Shown piece after piece: positions 26,025 through 33,388 of a stretch of 64,000 nucleotides of DNA (positions are counted from its first letter, which is position 1; the number at the start of each line of letters is the position of its first letter). The notes under the pieces are model-generated. The model was not told where the DNA came from, did not search any database, and saw nothing but the letters and a program-made list of their open reading frames with translations. The position numbers and the translations under genes were made by a program. The stretch covers positions 1,435,227-1,499,226 of the forward strand of contig NZ_BMFH01000001.1 in the NCBI RefSeq assembly GCF_014638095.1, written 5' to 3'. This stretch comes from Muriicola marianensis. Its GTDB lineage: Bacteria; Bacteroidota; Bacteroidia; Flavobacteriales; Flavobacteriaceae.

Positions 26025-26960
26025 ATGGCTATAAAAGTAGGAGTGATCCAGGACAGTCCTGTCTTCTTCGACAAGGAAAAAACACTTAAAAAGGTGGAGG
26101 AGTTGCTCGACAAGCATGCCGGTCTGAAATGTGACCTCCTCGTGTTCCCGGAATCCTTCATCCCGGGGTACCCCCGGGGTTTCTCCTTTGGTGCCAGGGT
26201 CGGAGACCGGACTGACGAGGGCCGCAAGTTCTATGCAGAATACCATAGGAACAGTATTGAGGTGGGTTCTGAGGAGATCCGGAAACTGGAAGAATTGTCC
26301 AAAAAGCACAAAGCTTACCTCGTCATGGGCGTGACTGAGAAAAAACAAGAGAACGGAAGTTTGTACTGTTCCATGCTCTATATTTCGCCTGCCAGAGGGT
26401 TGATGGGCGTACATCGGAAAATAAAACCGACAGGTACGGAAAGGGTTATCTGGGATGAGGCCGGGGGTGAGGACCTGGTGACGTTCCGGACGGAGATCGG
26501 CAGGATAGGCGGACTCATTTGCTGGGAGAATTATATGCCCCTGGCCAGGATGGCCATATACAGGCAGGGTGTGGAGATCTACATCGCACCTACGGCGGAT
26601 GCACGAGAATCCTGGATCCCTACCATGAGGCATATTGCCATGGAAGGCCGATGCTTTGTGCTGGGATGCAATGAATACTATTCTGAAGAAATGCTGCCGG
26701 CAAAATATAAAGACCGGCTGGAGGATGCGTCTTCTGTGAACTGCCCCGGGGGCAGTGTGATCGTTTCCCCCAGGGGAGAGATCCTTGCCGGACCTCTCTG
26801 GGGGGAAGCGGGGATCCTGACGGCTACTCTCGACCTGAATGAGGTAACGGCCGCCAAACTGGATTTTGATGTAAACGGACATTACAACAGAACCGATATT
26901 TTTAACCTGAAAGTGAATGGGCAACCTCCAATCCAGGATGAAATAAATCCCAAAAATTAA
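26025..26960 (+). CDS. Nitrilase-type carbon-nitrogen hydrolase
   Basis: The 311-residue protein has the catalytic triad of the nitrilase superfamily: Glu43 in FPESFIPGYPRGF, Lys132 in HRKIKPTGTER and Cys166 in GGLICWENYMPLAR. The sequence around the triad (YPRGFSFG, LICWENYMPL) is typical of true nitrilases (branch 1) rather than amidases. It probably hydrolyses an organic nitrile to the acid and ammonia in the cytoplasm; the substrate is unknown. A cupin and a 2-hydroxyacid dehydrogenase gene follow with only 2 and 3 bases between them, so they may act in one pathway. Confidence 0.88.
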   Translation: MAIKVGVIQDSPVFFDKEKTLKKVEELLDKHAGLKCDLLVFPESFIPGYPRGFSFGARVGDRTDEGRKFYAEYHRNSIEVGSEEIRKLEELSKKHKAYLVMGVTEKKQENGSLYCSMLYISPARGLMGVHRKIKPTGTERVIWDEAGGEDLVTFRTEIGRIGGLICWENYMPLARMAIYRQGVEIYIAPTADARESWIPTMRHIAMEGRCFVLGCNEYYSEEMLPAKYKDRLEDASSVNCPGGSVIVSPRGEILAGPLWGEAGILTATLDLNEVTAAKLDFDVNGHYNRTDIFNLKVNGQPPIQDEINPKN

Positions 26961-26962
26961 AT

Positions 26963-27328
26963 ATGAAGCCAATCAACCTCAAAGAGAAACAAGCCTTGGT
27001 CAAGGAAACATGGCATCCTCACCAGATAGCTCAGGTAGATGATATGCACGTTTTGCTTGCCCGCCTGAAGGGTGAATTCGTATGGCATGCCCACGAGGAA
27101 GAGGACGAGCTTTTCCAGGTCCTGAAAGGCACCTTGTACATGCAGTACAGGGACCGCACTGAGATTGTAAAAGAGGGGGAGATCATCGTTGTGCCCAAAG
27201 GGGTGGAACACTGCCCTGCTACTAAGGATGAAGAGGAGGTGCTGGTAATGCTCTTCGAGAAACAATCTACCGCCCACACCGGGAATGTGATGGATGCCCG
27301 GACCAAAACCCAATACCCAAAGATCTGA
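26963..27328 (+). CDS. Cupin domain-containing protein
   Basis: The 121-residue protein is a single small cupin barrel. The first metal motif reads WHAHEEEDELFQVLKGTLYMQYRD (His, His, Glu ligands) and the second PKGVEHCPATKD. The metal-dependent function is unknown; small cupins can be isomerases, dioxygenases or binding proteins. It is tightly packed between the nitrilase and the dehydrogenase gene, which suggests a shared pathway. Confidence 0.85.
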   Translation: MKPINLKEKQALVKETWHPHQIAQVDDMHVLLARLKGEFVWHAHEEEDELFQVLKGTLYMQYRDRTEIVKEGEIIVVPKGVEHCPATKDEEEVLVMLFEKQSTAHTGNVMDARTKTQYPKI

Positions 27329-27331
27329 GCC

Positions 27332-28276
27332 GTGAAAGTACTGCACCTCGACACCAATCACCCCTTACTGCTGGAACAACTGGCAGCGTTGGGCTGTGAT
27401 AATACAGAAGAATACAAGGCCTCGAAGAGTGAGGTCGAGCAGATCATCCATGAATACGACGGGCTTATTATACGGAGTCGATTTAAGATAGACAGGGAAT
27501 TCCTGGATAAAGCCAGTAATTTGAAATTTATCGGCAGGGTTGGGGCCGGACTCGAAAATATCGATGTGGACTTTGCAAGGGAAAAAGGAATCTTCCTGGC
27601 TGCCGCTCCCGAAGGAAATCGCAATGCCGTCGGGGAACAGGCCCTGGGGATGCTGCTTTCCCTGATGAACAACCTGAACAAGGCAGACCGGGAGGTCCGC
27701 CAGGGTATTTGGGACCGTGAAGGTAACCGTGGATGGGAATTGGAAGGCAAAACAGTGGGGATCATAGGTTACGGAAATACGGGTCGTGCTTTCGCTAAAA
27801 AACTCTCCGGTTTTGATGTGGAGGTGCTGTGCCATGACATCTTGGATGAAGTGGGTGATTCCTTTGCCAGGCAGGTATCCCTTGAGGAAATTCAAAAACA
27901 AGCAGATGTTCTCAGTCTTCACGTACCCCAGACAGAACTCACCTTGGGGATGGTGAACACACCATTTATCAACCGGTTTGCAAAACCCTTTTGGTTCCTG
28001 AATACTGCCCGGGGCAAGTGCGTGAGAACAGCAGACCTGATGGAAGCTCTCAAGTCAGGTAAAGTGCTGGGTGCTGGCCTGGACGTCCTGGAATACGAGA
28101 AAACCTCTTTCGAAGACCTCTTTGAGGAAGGGGCTATGCCAGAGGAATTCAAATACCTGGTAAGTTCAGACCGTGTCCTGCTGAGCCCCCACATAGCGGG
28201 ATGGACGCAGGAAAGTAAGGTAAAGCTGGCCCAGACCCTGGTGAACAAGATCAAGGCCAGATTTTTCGTATCTTAG
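27332..28276 (+). CDS. D-2-hydroxyacid dehydrogenase (phosphoglycerate dehydrogenase-like)
   Basis: The 314-residue protein starts at GTG (VKVLHLDTNHPLL). The substrate-binding part shows RVGAGLENID; the NAD-binding domain has VGIIGYGNTGRAFA (GYGNTG at 146-151). Catalytic motifs are FWFLNTARGKCVRT (Arg) and LSPHIAGWTQES (His). It interconverts a 2-hydroxyacid and a 2-oxoacid. It is shorter than the 3-phosphoglycerate dehydrogenase with ACT domain, so it may be a serine-pathway SerA of the short type or another hydroxyacid dehydrogenase. It lies in the nitrilase-cupin unit. Confidence 0.87.
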   Translation: MKVLHLDTNHPLLLEQLAALGCDNTEEYKASKSEVEQIIHEYDGLIIRSRFKIDREFLDKASNLKFIGRVGAGLENIDVDFAREKGIFLAAAPEGNRNAVGEQALGMLLSLMNNLNKADREVRQGIWDREGNRGWELEGKTVGIIGYGNTGRAFAKKLSGFDVEVLCHDILDEVGDSFARQVSLEEIQKQADVLSLHVPQTELTLGMVNTPFINRFAKPFWFLNTARGKCVRTADLMEALKSGKVLGAGLDVLEYEKTSFEDLFEEGAMPEEFKYLVSSDRVLLSPHIAGWTQESKVKLAQTLVNKIKARFFVS

Positions 28277-28322
28277 AGAGATTAACCGGTGACCTGAAGG
28301 TCACGAAAACCAATCGAAGATC

Positions 28323-28784
28323 ATGACCTCAGATGCCAAAACCCCTGATGAGTATATCTCCCAGCTACCGGAAGATCGCAAGGGACCAATGAGCGAATTG
28401 AGAAGTACCATCCGTTCCCATCTTCCCGAAGGATTTGAAGAAACCATGAGTTACGGAATGATAGGTTACGTGGTTCCTCATAAAATCTATCCTGACGGGT
28501 ATCACTGTTCCCCCGAACTCCCCCTGCCTTTCATGAACATCGCCTCCCAGAAAAACTTCGTCGCCCTCTATCACATGGGGGTGTACGCCAATAAAGACCT
28601 TCTGAACTGGTTCACGGGGGAATACCCCAAACACTCCTCCCGTAAGCTGGATATGGGGAAGAGCTGTATCCGATTTAAGAAGATGGATGATATCCCTATG
28701 GATCTGATCGGACAACTGTGTGAGAAAATGACTGTGCAGGATTGGATCGAACTCTATGAGAAAAATATAAAAAAGATGTCATGA
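28323..28784 (+). CDS. DUF1801 domain-containing protein
   Basis: The 153-residue protein has the DUF1801 (YdhG-like) pattern: TPDEYISQLPEDRKGPMSELRS, then ETMSYGMIGYVVPH, and ALYHMGVYANKDLLNWF with KLDMGKSCIRFKKMDDIP. The fold is known from structures of related proteins, including a frataxin-like iron chaperone, but the function of this branch is uncertain. It overlaps the next gene by four bases (ATGA), so the two are translationally coupled. Confidence 0.85.
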   Translation: MTSDAKTPDEYISQLPEDRKGPMSELRSTIRSHLPEGFEETMSYGMIGYVVPHKIYPDGYHCSPELPLPFMNIASQKNFVALYHMGVYANKDLLNWFTGEYPKHSSRKLDMGKSCIRFKKMDDIPMDLIGQLCEKMTVQDWIELYEKNIKKMS

Positions 28785-29167
28785 AGAACAGGGTGACCGG
28801 CTTGGGCGGATTTTTCTTTAAGACAAAAGATCCCGAGAAGATCAGGGACTGGTACAGGGAACACCTGGGACTGAAAACAGACCAGTACGGCTGTACGTTC
28901 TGGTGGAAGGACAAAGAGGGGAAGGACTGTTCTACCCAGTGGAGCCCGTTTAAAGAGGACACTAAGTATTTCTCTCCCAGTGAGAAACCCTTCATGATGA
29001 ATTTCCGGGTGGAAAACCTGGTAGAATTACTCACGGCTCTTAAAAGAGAAGGGGTAACCATTGTAGGAGAGGTGGAGGAATACGATTACGGGAAATTTGG
29101 ATGGATCCTGGACCTGGAAGGGAACAAGATCGAGTTGTGGGAACCTGTTGATTCCGCATTTCTCTGA
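28781..29167 (+). CDS. VOC family (glyoxalase/bleomycin resistance-like) protein
   Basis: The 128-residue protein is one VOC module: GLGGFFFKTKDPEKIRDWYREHLGL, then MMNFRVENLVELLTALKREG and YDYGKFGWILDLEGNKIELWEP with the Glu ligand near the end. Such proteins bind a metal in a dimer and act as isomerases, dioxygenases or drug-binding proteins; the substrate here is unknown. It overlaps the DUF1801 gene upstream. Confidence 0.88.
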   Translation: MKNRVTGLGGFFFKTKDPEKIRDWYREHLGLKTDQYGCTFWWKDKEGKDCSTQWSPFKEDTKYFSPSEKPFMMNFRVENLVELLTALKREGVTIVGEVEEYDYGKFGWILDLEGNKIELWEPVDSAFL

Positions 29168-29219
29168 AATCAAAAAAAAGCCTACATTTATTCTCATTCT
29201 AACCAACACAGAAAACATT

Positions 29220-29654
29220 ATGTCTGACGATAAGAAAGATCTGGGCGACAAAGCCAAGGAGGCTTTTGACGACGCCAAGGAATCTGCAAAAAAAGCGGCA
29301 AAAGAGGCTAAAGAATCAGCCGGTGAGTTTAAGGAGGAAGCCAAAAAGACAGCGGAGGAATTCAAGGAAGGCCTTCAGTCCGCTGGTGGGGACAACAAGA
29401 AGATACTGGCCGGGATCCTGGCCATACTCTTTGGTTCTCTCGGGGTTCACAAATTCATCCTGGGTTATAATAAAGAAGGGGTCATCCTCCTGGCAATTAC
29501 CCTCCTGGGCTATGCCACCACCTGCATTGTCATCGGGGCCTTCTTCTTCTGGATCCCCGGCGTGATCGGGTTGATAGAAGGAATCATTTACCTCACCAAG
29601 TCTGATGAGGAGTTCTACAACACCTATCAGGTAGGAAAAAAACCCTGGTTCTAA
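29220..29654 (+). CDS. TM2 domain membrane protein with charged N-terminal helix
   Basis: The ATG at 29220 is preferred (MSDDKKDLGDKAKEAFDDAK); the longer frame upstream lies inside the VOC gene. Residues 1 to about 60 are a Lys/Glu/Ala-rich amphipathic helix, reminiscent of late-embryogenesis-like repeats. A TM2 domain follows: ILAGILAILFGSLGVHKFILGY, then two membrane segments and a PGVIGLIEGIIYLTKSDEEF tail. TM2 proteins are inner-membrane proteins of unknown function. A terminator follows at 29662. Confidence 0.85.
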   Translation: MSDDKKDLGDKAKEAFDDAKESAKKAAKEAKESAGEFKEEAKKTAEEFKEGLQSAGGDNKKILAGILAILFGSLGVHKFILGYNKEGVILLAITLLGYATTCIVIGAFFFWIPGVIGLIEGIIYLTKSDEEFYNTYQVGKKPWF

Positions 29655-29661
29655 CATTGTC

Positions 29662-29692
29662 AAAGTCGGATTTTTAGGATCCGACTTTTTTA
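29662..29692 (+). terminator. Rho-independent terminator after the TM2 gene
   Basis: A 10-bp perfect stem (AAAGTCGGAT at 29662-29671 with ATCCGACTTT at 29679-29688) is followed by TTTT. It separates the TM2 gene from the arsenic operon. Confidence 0.85.
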
Positions 29693-29703
29693 TTTCAATG
29701 CTT

Positions 29704-29721
29704 TATCGTAATATTGCGATA
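29704..29721. promoter_or_regulatory. Putative ArsR operator
   Basis: TATCGTAATATTGCGATA is an 18-bp inverted repeat matching its reverse complement at 16 of 18 positions. It lies 12 bases before the ArsR start, where autoregulation is expected. Binding is inferred from position and symmetry. Confidence 0.6.
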
Positions 29722-29733
29722 TATAAATATGAT

Positions 29734-30057
29734 ATGGGAGTTACCAAAACACAGATCTTCGATACTTCCCAAAATGAACTGGCGGTTCTCTTTAAGGTCC
29801 TCGGGCATCCGGCCCGTATCGCCATACTGCAGTATATCGGGAACCAGAATGCCTGTATCTGCAATGATATCGTAGAAGAGATAGGGCTGGCTCAGCCCAC
29901 CATCTCCCAGCATCTCAAGGAATTGAAGCGCATCGGTATCATAGAAGGTGAGATCGAGGGGAACAAGGTTTGCTATTGCATCGCTCAGGAAAGATGGAAG
30001 GAGATCCAGTCTGTCCTGAATAATTTCTTTAACGAAACAGGAATTCACTGTTGCTAA
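29734..30057 (+). CDS. arsR: ArsR family arsenic-responsive repressor
   Basis: The ATG at 29734 (MGVTKTQIFDTSQNELAV) is preferred; a longer frame would start within the operator-promoter region. The 107-residue protein has the winged helix LFKVLGHPARIAILQYIGNQ and recognition helix LAQPTISQHLKELKRIGI. Cysteines in the ACICND motif match the As(III) site of classical ArsR, and more cysteines lie at CYC and at the C-terminal CC. It should repress the four-gene operon until arsenite binds, acting on the palindrome just upstream. Confidence 0.92.
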   Translation: MGVTKTQIFDTSQNELAVLFKVLGHPARIAILQYIGNQNACICNDIVEEIGLAQPTISQHLKELKRIGIIEGEIEGNKVCYCIAQERWKEIQSVLNNFFNETGIHCC

Positions 30058-30067
30058 ATCCAATCCT

Positions 30068-30556
30068 ATGAAAACATCCGACTTTCTGCAACTGCTCAAA
30101 GAACAATCATCTAAAGAACTGATTTTTGAATATGCCCCCGGACAAAAGGTAGGGGCCAACTACCACATCACAGAGGTAAAGAATGTAATTATCGAGTCCG
30201 TCGACTGCGGAGGCAGAATGGATTCATGGCGGGAAACGGTCATCCAGCTATGGGAAAGTCCTGCAGAAATAAACAAGACCTCCTATATGTCTTCATTTAA
30301 GGCAAAGTCCATACTGGATAGGGTCCATTCCCTTAAACCTATGGACCAGGATGCCGTTCTCAGGTTTGAATATGGCAATCCCTCCTTCCATACGGCACAG
30401 CTCTACGCAAACGACATCAGAGTGGGCTCCAGGGACATCACAATTGTTCTGGACAGTTCCCCAACCCGTTGCAAGGCAGAGGATATCTGTGGAGTTGGGG
30501 CGGTGCCCGAACCCGTTGAGAGCGGTTGTTGTGAACCAGGAAGTGGTTGCTGTTAA
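30068..30556 (+). CDS. DUF6428-like protein of arsenic operons, Cys-rich tail
   Basis: The 162-residue protein contains the pattern YHITEVKNVIIESVDCGGRM and later QLWESP and RCKAEDICG, which resemble DUF6428, a family I recall from Bacteroidota arsenic operons. Its last residues (ESGCCEPGSGCC) carry two CC pairs that could bind arsenite or another soft metal. It follows arsR by 10 bases and precedes the acetyltransferase. The role is unknown; a metal-binding or chaperone function is an inference from the tail. Confidence 0.75.
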   Translation: MKTSDFLQLLKEQSSKELIFEYAPGQKVGANYHITEVKNVIIESVDCGGRMDSWRETVIQLWESPAEINKTSYMSSFKAKSILDRVHSLKPMDQDAVLRFEYGNPSFHTAQLYANDIRVGSRDITIVLDSSPTRCKAEDICGVGAVPEPVESGCCEPGSGCC

Positions 30557-30567
30557 TCTCCTGAGAC

Positions 30568-31059
30568 ATGAAAATCAGGACTATGACCCCTGTTGATTGG
30601 CCTGAGGTGGCACGGATCTACGCCGAAGGGATCGCTACGGGATTTGCGACCTTTGAAAAGGAGGTTCCGCCTTACGAAATTTGGGATAAAGCGCATACTT
30701 CTTCTTGCAGGCTCGTTGCAGTTGAGCAGGACACTATTACCGGTTGGGCAGCCCTTTCCCCGGTATCAGGTCGTTGCGTATACGGAGGGGTGGCTGAAGT
30801 GAGTGTGTATGTCGGTAAAACCGGTCGGGGAAAAGGCATAGGAAAATTACTCCTCTCTGCCCTAGTGGACGAGAGCGAAAAGGCAGGTTTCTGGACCCTG
30901 CAGTCGGGTATATTCCCAGAAAATGAAGGCAGCGTGAGAATCCACCTGCAATGCGGTTTCAGGCAGATAGGCTACCGGGAGCGTATCGGGCAATTGGATG
31001 GAGTCTGGAAGGACAACCTCATCTTTGAGCGCAGAAGTAAAAAAGTAGGTGCATCATAA
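30568..31059 (+). CDS. arsN: ArsN1-like GNAT acetyltransferase
   Basis: The 163-residue GNAT protein matches the phosphinothricin acetyltransferase (PAT/ArsN1) group: IYAEGIATGFATFEKEVPP, GWAALSPVSGRCVYGGVAEVSVYV, acetyl-CoA loop GRGKGIGKLLL, and SGIFPENEGSVRIHLQCGFR. Known ArsN1 enzymes acetylate arsinothricin or phosphinothricin and give resistance. The position between DUF6428 and arsC in an arsenic operon supports arsinothricin as the natural target, but substrate choice cannot be read from sequence. Confidence 0.82.
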   Translation: MKIRTMTPVDWPEVARIYAEGIATGFATFEKEVPPYEIWDKAHTSSCRLVAVEQDTITGWAALSPVSGRCVYGGVAEVSVYVGKTGRGKGIGKLLLSALVDESEKAGFWTLQSGIFPENEGSVRIHLQCGFRQIGYRERIGQLDGVWKDNLIFERRSKKVGAS

Positions 31060-31073
31060 ATCATAGTAAATAA

Positions 31074-31499
31074 ATGAATAAGAAGAACATACTGGTCCTC
31101 TGTACCGGAAACTCTTGCCGGAGCCAGATGGCCCATGGATATCTTAATTACTTATTGGGAGATCGGGCGAAGATTTACAGTGCTGGCATAGAGACCCATG
31201 GTTTGAATCCCGGGGCGGTGGCTATTATGAAAGAAGATGGTATAGATATTACCGGCCATACCTCCAACCATGTCGATGAATACAAGGGGGTGGAATGGGA
31301 TTACATCATTACCGTCTGCGACCACGCCTACGAGAATTGTCCCTTTATCGCGGCTCCAAAAGCCATACGGTTACATCACAATTTCTTTGATCCCTCCAAG
31401 GTAGAAGGAAGCGAGGAGGAACGCCATCAGGCATTTGAGAAGGCCCGAAATGAGATCAGGACCTATTGCGAAGAATTTGTAAAAAAGGAATTCTCCTAA
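31074..31499 (+). CDS. arsC: Arsenate reductase (thioredoxin-coupled, LMW phosphatase type)
   Basis: The 141-residue protein has the phosphatase loop CTGNSCRS with catalytic Cys10 and Arg16, and the resolving cysteines Cys82 and Cys89 in VCDHAYENCP. This is the same Cys10/82/89 numbering as pI258 ArsC of Staphylococcus. It reduces arsenate to arsenite, using thioredoxin to reset the Cys82-Cys89 disulfide. No arsenite pump gene follows; its stop codon overlaps the stop of the convergent acyltransferase gene by four bases. Confidence 0.93.
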   Translation: MNKKNILVLCTGNSCRSQMAHGYLNYLLGDRAKIYSAGIETHGLNPGAVAIMKEDGIDITGHTSNHVDEYKGVEWDYIITVCDHAYENCPFIAAPKAIRLHHNFFDPSKVEGSEEERHQAFEKARNEIRTYCEEFVKKEFS

Positions 31500-33307
31500 T
31501 CCGCTCCGTTGTTTTCGGCCAGTTTTCGCTCCAGTTCGGCCTGGAATTCTTCCATTACCGGTTTTACAGTGCTTTCGGGAAGATCGGCGATACGGATATA
31601 CATCAGTCCGTCTACTGCATTGTTGAATAAGGGGTCTACGTTGAAGGCCACTACCTTGGCGTTCTGTTTGATATACTTTTTGATCAGTACAGGAAGGCGC
31701 AAACTACCAGGTTCCACTTCTTCTATCAGCTTGTCGAACTTATTGAGATCTGCCTCGGTCTCGTCAAAGATAAATTCCTTGTCCGCATCCTTGAGCTTTA
31801 CCTTAAATTCCTTTTTTGGGTGGATGTACTGGGCCACATAGGGGTCCCAGTAATTCGATTTCATGAATTCTATCATGAGGGACTTCGAGAAGTTGGAGAA
31901 CTGGTTGCTGATACTCACACCCCCGATGAGGTATTTGTGTTCAGGATATCGCAGGGTCGTATGCACAATACCCTTCCACAAGAGGAAGAGGGGCATAGGC
32001 TTTTGCTGGTATTCTTTCACGATATAGGCCCTGCCCATCTCGATAGACTGAGACATCATGGTATAGAGTTCCGGCTCAAAACCGAACAGGTCCTGCAGAT
32101 AGAATCCGTCTATCCCGTACTCCGGGAAAATATGTGACCCCAATCCCATACGATACGCCCCCACGATGCATTTGTCATCATCGTCCCAGAGGAAGAGATG
32201 GTGGTAGTAGTCATCAAAGCGATCGAGGTCAATAGATTTATTGGTGCCCTCCCCAATGGCCCGGAATGTCAGCTCCCTCTGCCTTCCTATCTCATTCAGG
32301 ATAAAAGGCATATCCTTCTTCTGGGCGAGGAATACCTCATAGTTCTTGCTCTGCAGCAACCTGCAGTCCTTTTCCCTCAGCTTCTCGATCTCTCCCTGTA
32401 TCACTTCGGTCCGGACCGCCGAGGCGATCTTCCTCGGAGGTTTTGGGATCTTGAGGCTGCCTGGGATCTGGTCAATCAGGCGTTCCTTTTCATAGGCATT
32501 GGACAGGATATAAGTTTTCCTCCTGAGAAGGTCCGTAAACTCTTCGAGGTCTTCCTGTTCCTTCTGCACAGCGACGGAAATAGGCTGTCCTATCCTTACC
32601 TTGATGGCCCTGTTCCTCTGGGTGGTCAGCTCCGAAGGCAATTTTGCCGTCCTGAAGATGTCATTGATCCGGGAGAGGCGATAAAACAATTTGCTGTTTC
32701 GCGCGTGGAAGTAGATGGGTACCACCGGCACCTCAGCCTTCCGGATGAGTTTTAGCGCCGCTTCCTCCCAGGGACGATCCACGATAAGTCGGCCATCTTT
32801 GTAAGTAGACACCTCCCCGGCAGGAAATATGCCCATGGGATGACCCTCCTGAATATGCTGAAGGGCGCTTTTGAACCCGGCTATACTACTTTTGACATCC
32901 TTGCGGGTCTCAAAGGGATTTACCGGCAGGATATAGGGGGCCAAGGGCTCTACCCTATGCAGGAGAAAGTTGGCGATGATCTTGAAATCCGAGCGGTGCT
33001 GCAGGAGCAGCTTAAGCAATAGAATACCATCCACGCCACCCAGGGGGTGGTTGCTGATTGTGATAAAGGCTCCTTCTTTGGGAAGCCTTTTGATATCCTC
33101 TTCCGGGATCTCGAATTTGATCTCGTAATGTTCCAGGATGGAGTCTATAAAGGAGACCGCATCCAAATGCCTGTGCTTGTCGTAAAAGGCATTCATGGAG
33201 GAAAGCTTGGTGATCTTCATCAGGAACCAGCCCATGAAGGTTCCGAAAAAACCATAGCGCTCAAGATTGATGGCTTTCGCCACTTCTTTGGCGGTCACTA
33301 GACCCAT
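31496..33307 (-). CDS. Bifunctional amino-acid-lipid acyltransferase (OlsF/GlsF-like)
   Basis: The start at 33307 (MGLVTAKEVAKAINLERYGF) is preferred; an upstream extension of 27 residues is Cys-rich and atypical. The N-terminal half is a PlsC-type acyltransferase with ISNHPLGGVDG (His87 and Asp93, an HX5D variant) and MGIFPAGEVS. The C-terminal half is a GNAT/hemolysin-type N-acyltransferase domain (FLAQKKDMPFILNEIGRQRELTFRAIGEGTN, YRMGLGSHIF). Fused proteins of this kind make ornithine lipids or glycine lipids by N- and O-acylation. Function is known from OlsF and GlsF families; which amino acid is used here is not visible. Confidence 0.85.
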   Translation of the reverse strand: MGLVTAKEVAKAINLERYGFFGTFMGWFLMKITKLSSMNAFYDKHRHLDAVSFIDSILEHYEIKFEIPEEDIKRLPKEGAFITISNHPLGGVDGILLLKLLLQHRSDFKIIANFLLHRVEPLAPYILPVNPFETRKDVKSSIAGFKSALQHIQEGHPMGIFPAGEVSTYKDGRLIVDRPWEEAALKLIRKAEVPVVPIYFHARNSKLFYRLSRINDIFRTAKLPSELTTQRNRAIKVRIGQPISVAVQKEQEDLEEFTDLLRRKTYILSNAYEKERLIDQIPGSLKIPKPPRKIASAVRTEVIQGEIEKLREKDCRLLQSKNYEVFLAQKKDMPFILNEIGRQRELTFRAIGEGTNKSIDLDRFDDYYHHLFLWDDDDKCIVGAYRMGLGSHIFPEYGIDGFYLQDLFGFEPELYTMMSQSIEMGRAYIVKEYQQKPMPLFLLWKGIVHTTLRYPEHKYLIGGVSISNQFSNFSKSLMIEFMKSNYWDPYVAQYIHPKKEFKVKLKDADKEFIFDETEADLNKFDKLIEEVEPGSLRLPVLIKKYIKQNAKVVAFNVDPLFNNAVDGLMYIRIADLPESTVKPVMEEFQAELERKLAENNGAD

Positions 33308-33388
33308 ATACAGAAATGTGTTTAAAGGGTAAAGATAGGAAAATAGCCTTTCTGCATGGGAGGGGCAGGTACAATTCCCACAATCCAA

